Shown here: positions 1 to 8,148 of the stretch, piece by piece
Numbering within the stretch: the first letter of the stretch is position 1
Layout of the letters: each line of letters starts with the position of its first letter
From: Streptomyces sp. 2131.1
Lineage (GTDB): Bacteria; Actinomycetota; Actinomycetes; Streptomycetales; Streptomycetaceae
Assembly: GCF_900105515.1 (NCBI RefSeq)
Contig: NZ_FNSY01000001.1
Coordinates: forward strand, 3,720,001-3,784,000
Direction: 5' to 3'
Length of the DNA stretch: 64,000 bases
Position numbers and translations under genes: made by a program
The notes under the pieces: model-generated
The model's database searches: none
Told to the model about the DNA's origin: nothing
Seen by the model: the letters and a program-made list of their open reading frames with translations, nothing else

Positions 1-1040
1 CCCTCGGTGCGGGACGCCCAGGCCGGCACGGGGGCGGCTGCGCGCAGGTCGTCCAGAGTCCTGTCGACGAGCCAGAGCCCGGAGAGCACGAGGACGGCGG
101 CCAGCGCCCCGGTCCGCACCCAGGCCCTGGCCCGGAACGTGTCGAGGACCGCCGCGCCCAGCACGGGCAAGGCGACGAGGCCGAGCAGCCGCTCCACGTT
201 CGTACCGACGGGAGACGCGACGAGGAACGTGAGCAGCACCCCCACCGCGTATACGACCGCCCCGTACCGCGTCACCCGCCACTCCCGCGCACGCGGGGCG
301 GCGAGCGCGAACACCGCGCAGACGAGGACCGGCAGCCACAACCGGTCCGCGTGCATGGGCTGTTCGCCCCGGAACGGGAACAGCAGCGTGGTGGCCCCGA
401 CGACCGCGAAGAACGGCACCGTCAGCGCGATCCCCGTCCGCCACCGGCGGTCCAGCAGGTATGCCCCGCCCGCCACGACCAGGAACAGCCCCGCCACCGG
501 GCTCGCCATCGTGGCCGACGCCCCCGCGACGACGGCCACCACGGTGCGGTCCGCGTACCGGCAGGCGACGAGCCCGATGGCGACGCCGAGCGCGAAGGTA
601 GTACGCCCCGAAGCGACGTTGCACCACAGGGCGAACGCGGCGAGCAGCGCGGGCACGAGCGCGTGGCGCATCCCCGTACGCACGAGGAGGCCGGCCATGA
701 CCCAGGTGGCGGCGAGGCCGGCGAGGACGGAGACCGTGCGGACGCCGAGGAGGGCCATCACGTACGAGGAGAAGACGCTGTAGTTGGCGGTGTGCATCCC
801 GCCGTACCAGGAGAGGTTGTACGCCGATCCCGGGTGGCGCGCGGTGAACCCGGCCCAGGCCAGCTGCGCGGCGAGGTCACCGCCTCCGGTGGCCAGGACG
901 GCGGCCCAAACGGCGTACAGCGGCGACACGGTCGCGACACAGATCAGCGGCACACGGTGGACCCGCCACCGCCATACCCGCCGCCTCTGCCACCGCTCGA
1001 CCCCACCCGCGTCAGCCCGCACCTCTTCAGCGACCACCAC
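1..1040 (-). CDS. Polytopic membrane protein, partial (runs off the left edge)
   Basis: A minus-strand frame reads without a stop from about 1040 to the window edge. It encodes a very hydrophobic protein with a charged Arg/Trp-rich N-terminus followed by many predicted membrane segments. One loop near residue 65 contains the string NLSWYGGMH. The start is uncertain; GTG at 1040 follows a weak AGGG about 9 nt upstream, and GTG at 1037 is an alternative. It lies 88 bp downstream of the glycosyltransferase gene on the same strand, so the two may form a cell-envelope operon. I do not recognise a specific family. A membrane glycosyltransferase (GT-C-like) or a transporter are both possible. The C-terminus is outside the window. 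Confidence 0.6.
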   Translation of the reverse strand, partial: MVVAEEVRADAGGVERWQRRRVWRWRVHRVPLICVATVSPLYAVWAAVLATGGGDLAAQLAWAGFTARHPGSAYNLSWYGGMHTANYSVFSSYVMALLGVRTVSVLAGLAATWVMAGLLVRTGMRHALVPALLAAFALWCNVASGRTTFALGVAIGLVACRYADRTVVAVVAGASATMASPVAGLFLVVAGGAYLLDRRWRTGIALTVPFFAVVGATTLLFPFRGEQPMHADRLWLPVLVCAVFALAAPRAREWRVTRYGAVVYAVGVLLTFLVASPVGTNVERLLGLVALPVLGAAVLDTFRARAWVRTGALAAVLVLSGLWLVDRTLDDLRAAAPVPAWASRTE

Positions 1041-1128
1041 GAGCCAAACCCTAGGGCGTGTGGTGGCGGTCGGGGACGGGGCGGTCGGGGCCCGGCCTCG
1101 TCCGAGTGCTGTGCTGTTCTGTGCTGTT

Positions 1129-2043
1129 CTAGAGGATCGGTGGCCGGCCCAGGCGGGTCATGCGCCACACGGTCCGCCAGCGCATCGGCGCCCGCCGCCC
1201 GGCCGGTGCCCGGACCCCTTCGGCGAACCCGCCCCACCACGCCTTCAGCCCCGTCAGCGAGCGCATCCGCAGCATGGCCAGTGTGATCCACACGCCGAGG
1301 TAGACGGGGACCAGTGGCGCCGGAAGCCGTCTGCGCGCGAGCCACACCCGGTTCCGCGCGGTGAACCGGTAGTAGACCGCGTGCCTGGCCGGAGACGTCC
1401 GCGGGTGCTGGAGGACGAGCGTCGGCACGTAGTGGATCTCCCAGTCCCCGTCGAGCGCCCGCCACGCGAGGTCGGTCTCCTCGTGGCCGAAGAAGAACGC
1501 CCCGGGCCACAGGCCGATCTGGCGGAGCATCGGCACCGAGAAGGCGTGTCCGCCACCCAGGAACGCGGTCACCTGGCCCCCGCGCATCGGATCGCCCGCC
1601 CGCAGCCGGGGGACCCAGCGCCGCTCTGTCCGCCCGTGCTCGTCGGCGACGCGGAACCCGATGACCCCCAGTCGCGGGTTCTGCTCGAAGCGCCGCCGCA
1701 CCTCGCGGAACACGTCCGTCGCGACGAGCAGCCCGTCGTCGTCCAGCTCGACGACCACATCCACCTCGCCCGCGTCGCGAAGCAGTTCGAGCCCCACGTT
1801 GCGTCCCCCGGGGCACCCGAGGTTCTCGGTGAGCGCCACCTTGGTCACGACGGTGGCGCCGGGGGTGCCCGCCGCGTCCAGGGCATCGGTCGAGACGTCG
1901 TCGAGCGAGGTGGCGTTGCCGACGAGGACCACCCGCGCGGCCGGCACGTCCTGCTTCGCCACGGACGCGAGCAACGCCTCCAGTTCCCGGGGGCGCGTCC
2001 CCATGGTCACGATGACGACCCCGATACGCGGCGACAAGGACAT
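1129..2043 (-). CDS. Family 2 glycosyltransferase
   Basis: 304-residue GT-A fold protein. The N-terminus (RIGVVIVTMGTRP) is the usual first beta strand of GT2 enzymes. VVVELDDDGLL near residue 100 carries the DxD-type metal/nucleotide-sugar motif. FLGGGHAFSVPMLR and FFFGHEETDLAWRA (about 160-190) match the acceptor region and the ED-type catalytic motif of rhamnosyltransferase-like GT2 proteins. The last 80 residues are basic and hydrophobic, suggesting membrane association. The ATG at 2043 has GGAG about 9 nt upstream. It probably adds a sugar to a cell-envelope polysaccharide or lipid. The membrane gene just downstream on the same strand may be a partner. Acceptor and sugar donor cannot be inferred. 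Confidence 0.85.
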   Translation of the reverse strand: MSLSPRIGVVIVTMGTRPRELEALLASVAKQDVPAARVVLVGNATSLDDVSTDALDAAGTPGATVVTKVALTENLGCPGGRNVGLELLRDAGEVDVVVELDDDGLLVATDVFREVRRRFEQNPRLGVIGFRVADEHGRTERRWVPRLRAGDPMRGGQVTAFLGGGHAFSVPMLRQIGLWPGAFFFGHEETDLAWRALDGDWEIHYVPTLVLQHPRTSPARHAVYYRFTARNRVWLARRRLPAPLVPVYLGVWITLAMLRMRSLTGLKAWWGGFAEGVRAPAGRRAPMRWRTVWRMTRLGRPPIL

Positions 2044-2145
2044 GGTGGCTCACTCCAGCGATCGGCAGGCCCTGATGTTAGGTCAGAGGTACCGAGCCGA
2101 CCCGTCGACAGCCGGGCCGGTTCCGCCCCGGCAGGTACGCGGCGA

Positions 2146-2904
2146 TCAGGCCGACGCCCCGCTGTCGATGACCAGGTCCGTGCCGACCACCGCGCCGGCG
2201 GCGGGTGAGGCGAGGTACAGGACCGCGGCCGCGACCTCCTCCGCCCCCGCGAGCCGCCCGAGCGGGTTCTGCGACTTCACCCGCTCCGCCCGGTCGGCCT
2301 CGGTCTCGCCCGGGCGAAGGGACATGGGCGCGTCGGAGGCTCCCGGGCTGACGGCGTTGATGCGGATGCCCTCGTGGACGTGGTCGAGCGCCGCGGCGCG
2401 GGTCAGCGCGGAGACGGCCGCTTTCGAGGTGATGTAGGCGGCGGCGTTCGGTATGCGCAGGTGGGCCCCGAGGTTGGAGGCGATGTTGACGATGACGCCG
2501 CCCCCGTTGGCGCGCATGTGGGCGATCTCGTGCTTCATCGCCAGCCAGACGCCGGTGACGTTGGTCCTGAGAACCGCGTCCCAGTCCTCTTCGCTCACAT
2601 CCGCCACCGGACCCGAACCCCGGAGGATTCCAGCGTTGTTGACCGCTATGTGGAGCCCTCCGAAGCGGGCCGCGCCCTCCTCGACCAGTCGGCGGACCTG
2701 CTCCGACTCGGTGACGTCGGCGACCACGGCGGCCGCCGTGCCCCCGGCCGCCCCGATGAGGCGCACCGTCTCGTCGAGGGACGCCCGGGTACGCCCCGCG
2801 ACCACCACGGACGCGCCTTCGGCGGCGAAGGCGAGCGCGGTGCCACGGCCGAGGCCGGAGCCGGCGCCGGTGACGAGGGCGGTCCTGCCGGTGAAGCGGT
2901 TCAC
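2146..2904 (-). CDS. Short-chain dehydrogenase/reductase (SDR)
   Basis: About 252-residue classical SDR. It shows the cofactor motif TGAGSGLG near residue 12, NNAG near 88, and the Ser-Tyr-Lys triad as NIAS followed 14 residues later by YITSK. The ending, VVGTDLVIDSGASA, is typical of this family. It should be a soluble NAD(P)-dependent alcohol/ketone oxidoreductase of unknown substrate. I chose GTG at 2904 because AGGAG lies exactly 8 nt upstream; a longer reading from 2961 would run through the operator-like site at 2948-2959. It is codirectional with the upstream TetR gene, whose own upstream region carries a similar site, so TetR control is likely. Confidence 0.85.
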   Translation of the reverse strand: MNRFTGRTALVTGAGSGLGRGTALAFAAEGASVVVAGRTRASLDETVRLIGAAGGTAAAVVADVTESEQVRRLVEEGAARFGGLHIAVNNAGILRGSGPVADVSEEDWDAVLRTNVTGVWLAMKHEIAHMRANGGGVIVNIASNLGAHLRIPNAAAYITSKAAVSALTRAAALDHVHEGIRINAVSPGASDAPMSLRPGETEADRAERVKSQNPLGRLAGAEEVAAAVLYLASPAAGAVVGTDLVIDSGASA

Positions 2905-2947
2905 TTCCACAACTCCTAGCGCGCGTGGGCGTTGAACACCCATAATG

Positions 2948-2959
2948 GATCGTTCGGTC
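2948..2959. promoter_or_regulatory. Putative TetR operator upstream of the SDR gene
   Basis: GATCGTTCGGTC is an imperfect palindrome (8 of 12 positions symmetric). It shares CG(A/T)TCGGTCAA with the site at 3657-3668 upstream of the TetR gene. It sits about 44 bp before the chosen SDR start. Regulation by the neighbouring TetR is inferred. Confidence 0.5.
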
Positions 2960-3048
2960 AAATATGGCGGCGTGCGAGGGTCGCCCCGGCTGACGTCGCG
3001 GGCGGGTCGTTCGGTTCGGCAGGGTTCGGTCGTGCGAGGTTGTGGCGT

Positions 3049-3633
3049 TCAGTCCAGCAGGGCCAATGCCTGCTCGGTGGCGTCCCGTACGCGCGCGGGA
3101 TCGCTGGAGGCCTTGCCGACGACCCGTACGCCCTGGAGCAGCACGAGCAGCATGCGGGCCAGCGCGCGCGGCTCTCGGTCCTCCGGCAACTCGCCCTGGG
3201 CCTGGGCCCGTATGAGCGCGGAGTGCAGCGGCGTTTCGAGGTGCTCCCAGCTGGTCTCGACCCGGCGCGCCACCGCCACGTCGTGGGGCGCCAGCTCGGA
3301 AGCGGTGTTGGTGATGAGGCATCCGTGCAGCCGCGCCTCCAGGGAGGTGGCCTCCTCGGCGAAGCGGCGGACCACGGACCGGACGGCGGGCAGGGCCGGT
3401 CCCGGCTGGGACAGCTCCGCGAGAAGGGACGGATCCCGGCCCTCCGCGTAACGGTCCATGGCCTTCAGGAACAGCTCGTGCTTGTTGCCGAAGGTGGCGT
3501 AGATGCTGGCCCGGCCGATGCCGAGATGCTCGACGAGGTCCGCCATCGACGTCGCCTCGTAACCGCGCTGCCAGAACAGCTCAAGGGCCGACTGCAGCGC
3601 GGCCTCCGGATCGAATTCCTTGGTCCTGGCCAC
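3049..3633 (-). CDS. TetR/AcrR-family transcriptional regulator
   Basis: About 194 residues. The N-terminal helix-turn-helix runs over residues 8-55: ALELFWQRGYEATSMADLVEHLGIGRASIYATFGNK has the usual TetR spacing ending in Y-x-x-F-x-x-K. The C-terminal helical domain contains the GCL motif (HGCLITN) seen in a common TetR subgroup. GTG at 3633 gives the typical start MARTKEFDP; TTG at 3639 is an alternative, and no strong ribosome site is visible for either, so the mRNA may be leaderless or nearly so. It is the likely repressor of itself and of the downstream SDR gene, because similar operator-like sites lie before both. Confidence 0.88.
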   Translation of the reverse strand: MARTKEFDPEAALQSALELFWQRGYEATSMADLVEHLGIGRASIYATFGNKHELFLKAMDRYAEGRDPSLLAELSQPGPALPAVRSVVRRFAEEATSLEARLHGCLITNTASELAPHDVAVARRVETSWEHLETPLHSALIRAQAQGELPEDREPRALARMLLVLLQGVRVVGKASSDPARVRDATEQALALLD

Positions 3634-3656
3634 AACCAAGAGCGTAGACGGTATTG

Positions 3657-3668
3657 GAACGATCGGTC
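3657..3668. promoter_or_regulatory. Putative TetR autoregulatory operator
   Basis: GAACGATCGGTC is a palindrome with 10 of 12 symmetric positions around CGATCG, 24 bp upstream of the TetR start. Its core is shared with the site at 2948-2959. Confidence 0.55.
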
Positions 3669-3819
3669 AAGAAAATTCTCGACGAACTCGACGAAGCAGT
3701 GCTCACGGACTGCGAGCCCGCAGACGGGGGCGGGCCGGAACTCGTCCCCGAGACACCGGGCAGGCTCGGTCAGGCCGCTTCGCATGTACGGCGGTTACGG
3801 CGCCGCCCGTCTGCCGGCT

Positions 3820-4557
3820 TCAGTCCCCGCCGCCGTCCCCGTTTCCGCCGAAGATCCAGTCCAGCGGGTTCCAGCCCGTGCCCTCGGCGATCGGTTCGGC
3901 GCCGTTGCGCGGGCGGGGCGCCGGCCCCTGGGACTCGAGCACCAGGTCGCGTACGCATCGGGCTATCGGGTCGTGCCTCGCGGCATCCGCCAACTCGTTG
4001 CGCGGCCGGAACTCCTCGTCCCCGGGCAGCACATGCCGGGCCAGCCCCGTCGCGCCGACGAGCGCCGCCAGCAGCCGGGCGCGCTCGTCGGTGGACGCGC
4101 CGTGGGCCACGGCGGCCACCCGCTCGCGCGCGGGCGTGGTCCGGTCGTCCGGGCCCACGGGGTGGCGCCGCTGCGGGACGACCACCAGGGACCGGGTGCG
4201 TGCCTCGCGCAGGGCCCCGCGCGTGACGAGCCGGTTGCGCCACACCTCGTCGGCCCGGCCCGCGGTGGTCTTCAGGCCCGCGGTGTCGCGTACCCAACGC
4301 GGCAGCTTCTGGCCCCTGCGCCGCCCGGCGAGACGCGTCAGCGCCGCGTCCAGCACGAGGTCACCGAGCGGCGGCCCGCCCACGGCGGTGATCCGGCCCT
4401 CGTGCACGGTGACCCGCCCCGCGAGCATCAACTCCGCGGCGAGCGCCCCCGCCAGGCCGAGCCGCAGGACATGGGGCCGGCCCAGAACCCGCCCCTCCTC
4501 CGGGTCATGGGCGAGGAGCAGCAGTTCCTCGGGAAGGGTGAAGTGCTGTACGAACAC
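3820..4557 (-). CDS. GPP34 (GOLPH3-like) family protein
   Basis: About 245 residues. TLPEELLLLAHDPEEGRVL near the N-terminus, followed by LGLAGALAAELMLAGRV, is characteristic of the GPP34 phosphoinositide-binding family, which is abundant in Streptomyces. The rest is a basic helical region with a long C-terminal extension ending in a Gly/Asp-rich tail. The reading frame is open well upstream. I chose GTG at 4557 because GGGGGAGG lies about 10 nt upstream and the homology begins immediately after; GTG at 4626 is possible. The role in bacteria is unknown; peripheral membrane association is inferred from the family. Confidence 0.7.
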   Translation of the reverse strand: MFVQHFTLPEELLLLAHDPEEGRVLGRPHVLRLGLAGALAAELMLAGRVTVHEGRITAVGGPPLGDLVLDAALTRLAGRRRGQKLPRWVRDTAGLKTTAGRADEVWRNRLVTRGALREARTRSLVVVPQRRHPVGPDDRTTPARERVAAVAHGASTDERARLLAALVGATGLARHVLPGDEEFRPRNELADAARHDPIARCVRDLVLESQGPAPRPRNGAEPIAEGTGWNPLDWIFGGNGDGGGD

Positions 4558-4622
4558 GACGGCGTGGCCTCCCCCGGGCGCGACGAACAAGCGGCCATGG
4601 TCGCACGCGGCTGCAATGACCG

Positions 4623-5051
4623 TCACCTCGAGCGGCGGTACACAGGCAGAGGTGCTTCCCAGGTGCCCTCTGGCCGGACGGGACGCAGGAGGTCGAGCCC
4701 GCACAGAGCGGCCAGTTCCTCGGCGGTGGAGGTCAGGAGCCCCCTGTGAGCGTTGAGTTGTGCACGCATGCCGACGCCCCTGGCCCAGAGCCTTTCGTGC
4801 TCGATGGCACTGCGTCCGGGCGGGCAGGTGTCCTCGTGGCGGCGCAGAGCCGCGTGCCACGTCGCCTGGAAGGGGGCGGAGTTGCTGGTTGGCCAGGACC
4901 AACGCGATCCGGGGGCAGCACGAGCAGGGGCGGGGTTCGGCCTTGACCCGCCCGCCTGTTTGCGGTAGCCCGTCACCGTTTCGTCCGGGTACTCCACGGG
5001 TGCGAGCCCGAGGGGCTCGGCCGCCGTGTGCGGGTGGTTGACGTAGGTCAC
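4623..5051 (-). CDS. Hypothetical protein, possibly a fragment next to an IS remnant
   Basis: A 142-codon frame starting at GTG 5051. Its upstream frame is continuous with the 3' end of the broken transposase, so the first residues may be a junction artefact. The middle and C-terminus (WHAALRRHEDTCPPGRSAIEHERLW and the following AEELAALCGLDLLRP) have coding-like composition. I do not recognise a family. It ends just upstream of the GPP34 gene. It may be the truncated remainder of a gene interrupted by the insertion sequence. Confidence 0.4.
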   Translation of the reverse strand: MTYVNHPHTAAEPLGLAPVEYPDETVTGYRKQAGGSRPNPAPARAAPGSRWSWPTSNSAPFQATWHAALRRHEDTCPPGRSAIEHERLWARGVGMRAQLNAHRGLLTSTAEELAALCGLDLLRPVRPEGTWEAPLPVYRRSR

Positions 5052-5763
5052 GGGATTCGGGGCGGGAGTGAGCTGCCCTGGGTTCCGTAGCGGCCGGCTT
5101 TGTGGTTTCGGGCGGTGTTCGTGGTTGCCCGGGATCGGTGGTGTTGGGGCCTCGGACTCTTCGGGTGGGAGGTGGTCGAGGGCGGAGTGCAGGTGTTCGG
5201 TGTTGTACCAACCGACCCACCGGACGACGGCACGTTCGACCTGGTCAGCGTCTCGTCAGGAACCTTGGTACTCGATCACTTCGGCTTTGAAGGATCCATT
5301 GAGGGCCTCGGCCATCGCGTTGTCGTAACTGTCGGCGACGGAGCCGACCGGTGCGGTGGCGCCGGCCTCGATCAGGCGCTCGCCGTAGCGAATGGGCAGG
5401 TCTTGCGATCCGTGGTCGCTGTGACGAATGGGCCCCGAGCCCCTCTTGGTCTCCCGTCGCCACAAGACATTTCCACTGCGTCGAGCGGGAGATCGATGCG
5501 CACGTGGGTGGCGAGGTGCCATCCGACGATCATCCGGGAGTACACGTCCAGGACGAAGGCGACGTAGACCCATCCCGATCAGGTGCGGATATACGTCAGT
5601 TCCGCGACCCACAACTGATTCGGGCGGTGGGCACGGAAGTGCCGGTTGACCAGGTCGGGTGGCCTTGGGGTGGAGGGTTCGGGGATCGTCGTGCGGCGGC
5701 GTTCTGTACTTCACGGACGGCTCGCTCACGGAGCTCGTCGGGATACTTCCGCGGTGCGGGCAT
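5052..5763 (-). pseudogene. IS3-family transposase remnant (orfA fragment joined to broken orfB)
   Basis: The minus strand first shows an orfA N-terminus (MPAPRKYPDELRERAVREVQ, from ATG 5763). It then jumps within about 60 bp to orfB sequence: NRHFRAHRPNQLWVAELTYI, VYVAFVLDVYSRMIVGW, SDHGSQ, SYDNAMAEALNGSFKAEVI and, finally, WYNTEHLHSALDHLPPEE. These are in three different frames, so at least two frameshifts are present. A TGA near 5257 replaces the Trp usually found after EYQGS. The first catalytic Asp of the DDE triad appears as Glu (WVAELTYI instead of WVADLTYI). Most of orfA and the N-terminal part of orfB are deleted. Terminal inverted repeats were not identified. It is inactive. Confidence 0.85.
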
Positions 5764-6014
5764 CAGACCCGCGCTTCCCATCTGCCGGATCAATCATGGC
5801 CGACTTCAGGGCCGCTACGAAACCCCTGATCAGCTCATGTCGGGTTTGGGAGAGGCGGACATTCCGGCGCAGGACCACCCTCCTTGGACGATGCCCAGGC
5901 GGCGGAGGCCCTGTTTTATTCTCCGCCGCCCTTCCCGATAGGCACTCGACGGGGGGGCCGAAGCGAAAGACCCCGCCGAGACGGCGGCACACTCGGGGGT
6001 ATTGGTCCGCCCGC

Positions 6015-6389
6015 TTATTCGGGCGTGGGCTCGTCTAGAAGCCCGATGCCCCCGCTCCACGGTAGTTCGTCTTCGAAGTCACACGCCGCAACAGCTTGCC
6101 CCTGTGCGCCCCACACGGCTTCGAGAATGCGTGAGACGGTCTCCACCGTTGATGCCTCTCCATCCTGCGATACCGGCTCCACCTCAATCTGTACAGGCCA
6201 CCGGACAAAGTCGTTGGATGGAGCTTCGTCATTCCGGGCATCAGGATTTCGGCGCACCTCGACTTCCACGTCGCCCATTGTCAGCGTACGCCGCTCGAAG
6301 GTGCCGTTGAAGAGTGCTTCTAGGAGGATTTGAGCTCTGTCGACCTTCAGCCCGGCGACCAGGATCCTGCAGTAAGAGTATTGGCTCAT
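6015..6389 (-). CDS. Hypothetical protein
   Basis: 124 residues from ATG 6389 (GTG at 6398 is an in-frame alternative). The protein is acidic, starts MSQYSYCRILVAGL and contains the pattern RRTLTMGDVEVEVRRNPDA. No membrane segment is present and I recognise no family. It overlaps the 3' part of the broken AbiEii-like gene in another frame, which suggests that the upstream gene has lost its original stop. Small acidic proteins beside nucleotidyltransferase toxins can be immunity partners, but nothing here proves that. Confidence 0.5.
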   Translation of the reverse strand: MSQYSYCRILVAGLKVDRAQILLEALFNGTFERRTLTMGDVEVEVRRNPDARNDEAPSNDFVRWPVQIEVEPVSQDGEASTVETVSRILEAVWGAQGQAVAACDFEDELPWSGGIGLLDEPTPE

Positions 6390-7115
6390 GGCTGTCACGG
6401 GACCCGAATGAAGAGAGGATTGTCAAACGGGCCGCCCCTGCGAATGATGGGCAGATCGGAGTCTCCAGCCCTTGGAGTCGTTCGCTGATGTCGGTGGCCC
6501 ACGCCTGTGCCCACTGACGCAGCCCGATGATTGCTTGTTCGTCGAGTCCGTAGGCGGCGAATTCCGTGTCGTCGATCCAGTCGGCCCCGCTCAGTCGCGC
6601 CTGAAGCTCGCTCAGGTCGAAGGAGTCGCGGGCGTGACGCCGTCCGAGCTCTTCGAGTTCGATGTGGCTCCAGAGGTTCGTGGCGGCCTGTACGTCAATC
6701 AGGTCCCTGGCGAGTCCGCGGTCGGCCAGTGCGCGGACCTTGGTGCCGACGACGTCTTCGAGGGACAGCACCAAGCCGTGCTCTGTGTGTACGGGTGGCC
6801 GCCAGAGTGCTTCCTTGAGGATGTCGACCTCGCACTCTTCACGGCTGACAGGATCGGTGACGATCAGGCGCGCGGACAGCGGGTCTGTTTCCAGAGCACT
6901 GACCTGCCACCCGCGCTGCTCCAAGCCGATGCGCACGGCGGTCGCGATGTCCTCCATGCGCTGGGGATTCTCGGTCGCAACGTCGAGGTCTTGGCTGAGC
7001 CGGTCGACCAGGCCGTGCGCCTGGACCGCGTAGCCGCCGGTAAGCGCCAGAGGGTACGCACCGCCTACGGCGAGCACGTCTGAAGCAGGCGACGGTGCAG
7101 GCCGGTGAGGTTCAC
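6241..7115 (-). pseudogene. AbiEii-type nucleotidyltransferase, frameshifted
   Basis: The protein GGYAVQAHGLVDRLSQDLDVAT has the G-G-x-A ... D-L-D nucleotidyltransferase motif of the AbiEii/AbiGii toxin family, followed by the usual TKVRALADRGLARDLIDV block. The natural start is probably GTG 7115, giving MNLTGLHRRLLQT, with a 4-bp GTGA overlap onto the gene upstream. That frame is lost near 7080, where one base appears to be missing before VLAVGGAYPLALTGGY. The C-terminus also looks wrong: after WAQAWATDISERLQ the frame continues about 80 codons into the next gene instead of stopping. The gene is therefore probably inactive. Confidence 0.7.
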
Positions 7116-7430
7116 GCAGCCGCCCGGGAGCTGTGAGCCAGCTCGTCGAAGGAGCGTTCCCAGACTTCACGGACATCACGGCTGATCAGCGTGCGCAGAG
7201 TGGGCCACAGCCTGACGAGAAGGCTGCGATTGAGGTACCGGACCAGGTCGTCGTGCTGGCCCTCGGCCAGGACGATGCGGTATTAGCTCATCCGTAGACG
7301 GGGCTGGTCGAGGTCGAACGTGGTCAGTCCTGACCCCGCCAGGTGAAGCGGCAGGCTTACCGTGCCGTGCTCGGGGCCGGCGAGCTCGGACAGCGCTGCG
7401 GGCACGCGCCGGGCGAACTTGGCACGGCGG
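7112..7430 (-). pseudogene. Remnant of the partner gene upstream of AbiEii
   Basis: One minus frame reads RRAKFARRVPAALSEL ... TTFDLDQPRLRMS, then an in-frame TAA (7283-7285), then YRIVLAEGQHDDLVRYLN ... VREVWERSFDELAHSS and a natural TGA at 7112. The two halves join smoothly in the same frame, so a single nonsense change or small insertion has split one protein. The 5' end is not recognisable and may have been lost at the att-like junction near 7450. It overlaps the AbiEii-like gene by 4 bp, so the pair was once translationally coupled. Confidence 0.55.
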
Positions 7431-7524
7431 AGGTCGGAGGGGCTGGGCTGTGATGCCCTACGTCGATTATCCAGGGAAAGGCCACAGAAGCCGACCGGAC
7501 GGTGACAAGGCGCCGCATACGAAG

Positions 7525-7552
7525 AAGCCCCGGGCCACTGACCTGGGGCTTT
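7525..7552 (-). terminator. Duplicated copy of the tRNA-Gly terminator
   Basis: A GC-rich hairpin (AAGCCCC ... GGGGCTT) resembles the hairpin at 8848-8882. Like that one, it lies directly beside tRNA-Gly 3' sequence, so it appears to have been copied with the att site. Confidence 0.5.
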
Positions 7553-7556
7553 CATG

Positions 7557-7600
7557 TGGAGCGGGTGACGAGAATCGAACTCGCGCCCTGAGCTTGGGAA
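7557..7600 (-). repeat. Partial duplicate of the tRNA-Gly 3' half (att-like site)
   Basis: 44 bp match 8885-8928, the 3' half of tRNA-Gly from CCA through the anticodon loop, with a single mismatch. The match stops abruptly inside the anticodon region. This is the pattern left when an integrative element recombines into a tRNA gene. The other end would be the intact tRNA gene, bracketing about 1.3 kb. Confidence 0.8.
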
Positions 7601-7824
7601 TCAACGGTTCTTGGGCTGCCAGAGGGCGCCTGAGCTGGGGTTTTGCAGCGGGCGGGTGGATGAGCCCGTGTCTCTGAGAGCCGTATCTGACCGCTGTTGT
7701 CCGCTCTGCTGGGCACGGATGGGGCACGTCGGCGGCGGGTCGTCAGTCTGAGGTTCTGCGCTGGAGCGGGTGACGGAAACGGAACGGGACCACCTGTGCT
7801 GCAGGTGCTCCGGTGGCGCAGACG
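7601..7824. other. Non-coding junction DNA between att-like copies
   Basis: No convincing gene is visible. The stretch includes the second, degenerate tRNA-like copy at 7762-7785. It probably represents former element ends. Confidence 0.4.
7762..7785 (-). repeat. Second, degenerate copy of the tRNA-Gly 3' end
   Basis: About 21 of 24 bp match the tRNA 3' end (TGGAGCGGGTGACG then a diverged part). It sits between the good duplicate and the toxin-antitoxin-like operon, consistent with an older or secondary integration scar. Confidence 0.5.
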
Positions 7825-8148
7825 TCAGGCCCAGAAGGCTTCGGTGACGACGATCTGGGGATCGGCGTGGCGCCGCATGAAGGTGTAGATGAGCCAGCCG
7901 CGTCCGCCGGCCAGGTCCACGATGTGGGGGCCGCCGGGGCTTGTGGAGGCCAGAGGCCGGACGGTCATCCAGTGCGGGAGCGAGGCATCGGCGTCGATCC
8001 CCCGGAAGTACGGGTCTTCGGCCGTGATCAGTTCCGCACGGGCGCTCATGATCAGATCACTGCCTTCGACAGGCATGTTCTGGAAGTCGTGCTGCGCCTG
8101 CTTCGTCCAGTCCATTTGCCAAGGCGGCCGGAGTGGTTCGTCGGTCAC
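7825..8148 (-). CDS. Hypothetical protein, possible RelE/ParE-like toxin
   Basis: 107 residues starting at GTG 8148, which overlaps the stop of the upstream gene by 4 bp (GTGA), so translation is coupled. The layout is WTKQAQHDFQNMP ..., then VRPLAST, HIVDLAGGRGWLIYTF and a hydrophobic end PQIVVTEAFWA. This alternation of a helix pair and short beta strands resembles RelE/ParE toxins, but I see no diagnostic catalytic residues. Its position as the last gene after a Phd/YefM antitoxin and a DUF6247-like gene supports a toxin role. Function is inferred mainly from context. Confidence 0.6.
   Translation of the reverse strand: MTDEPLRPPWQMDWTKQAQHDFQNMPVEGSDLIMSARAELITAEDPYFRGIDADASLPHWMTVRPLASTSPGGPHIVDLAGGRGWLIYTFMRRHADPQIVVTEAFWA

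Noticed and set aside
7..783. Long plus-strand open frame at the left edge
   Set aside because: Its product is Arg/Thr/Pro/Ala-rich without recognisable motifs, whereas the opposite strand encodes a clear polytopic membrane protein; it is a GC-bias shadow.
3820..5220. 466-codon frame as one long protein
   Set aside because: Only the part after about 4560 matches the GPP34 family. The upstream extension runs through an IS remnant and a different coding frame.
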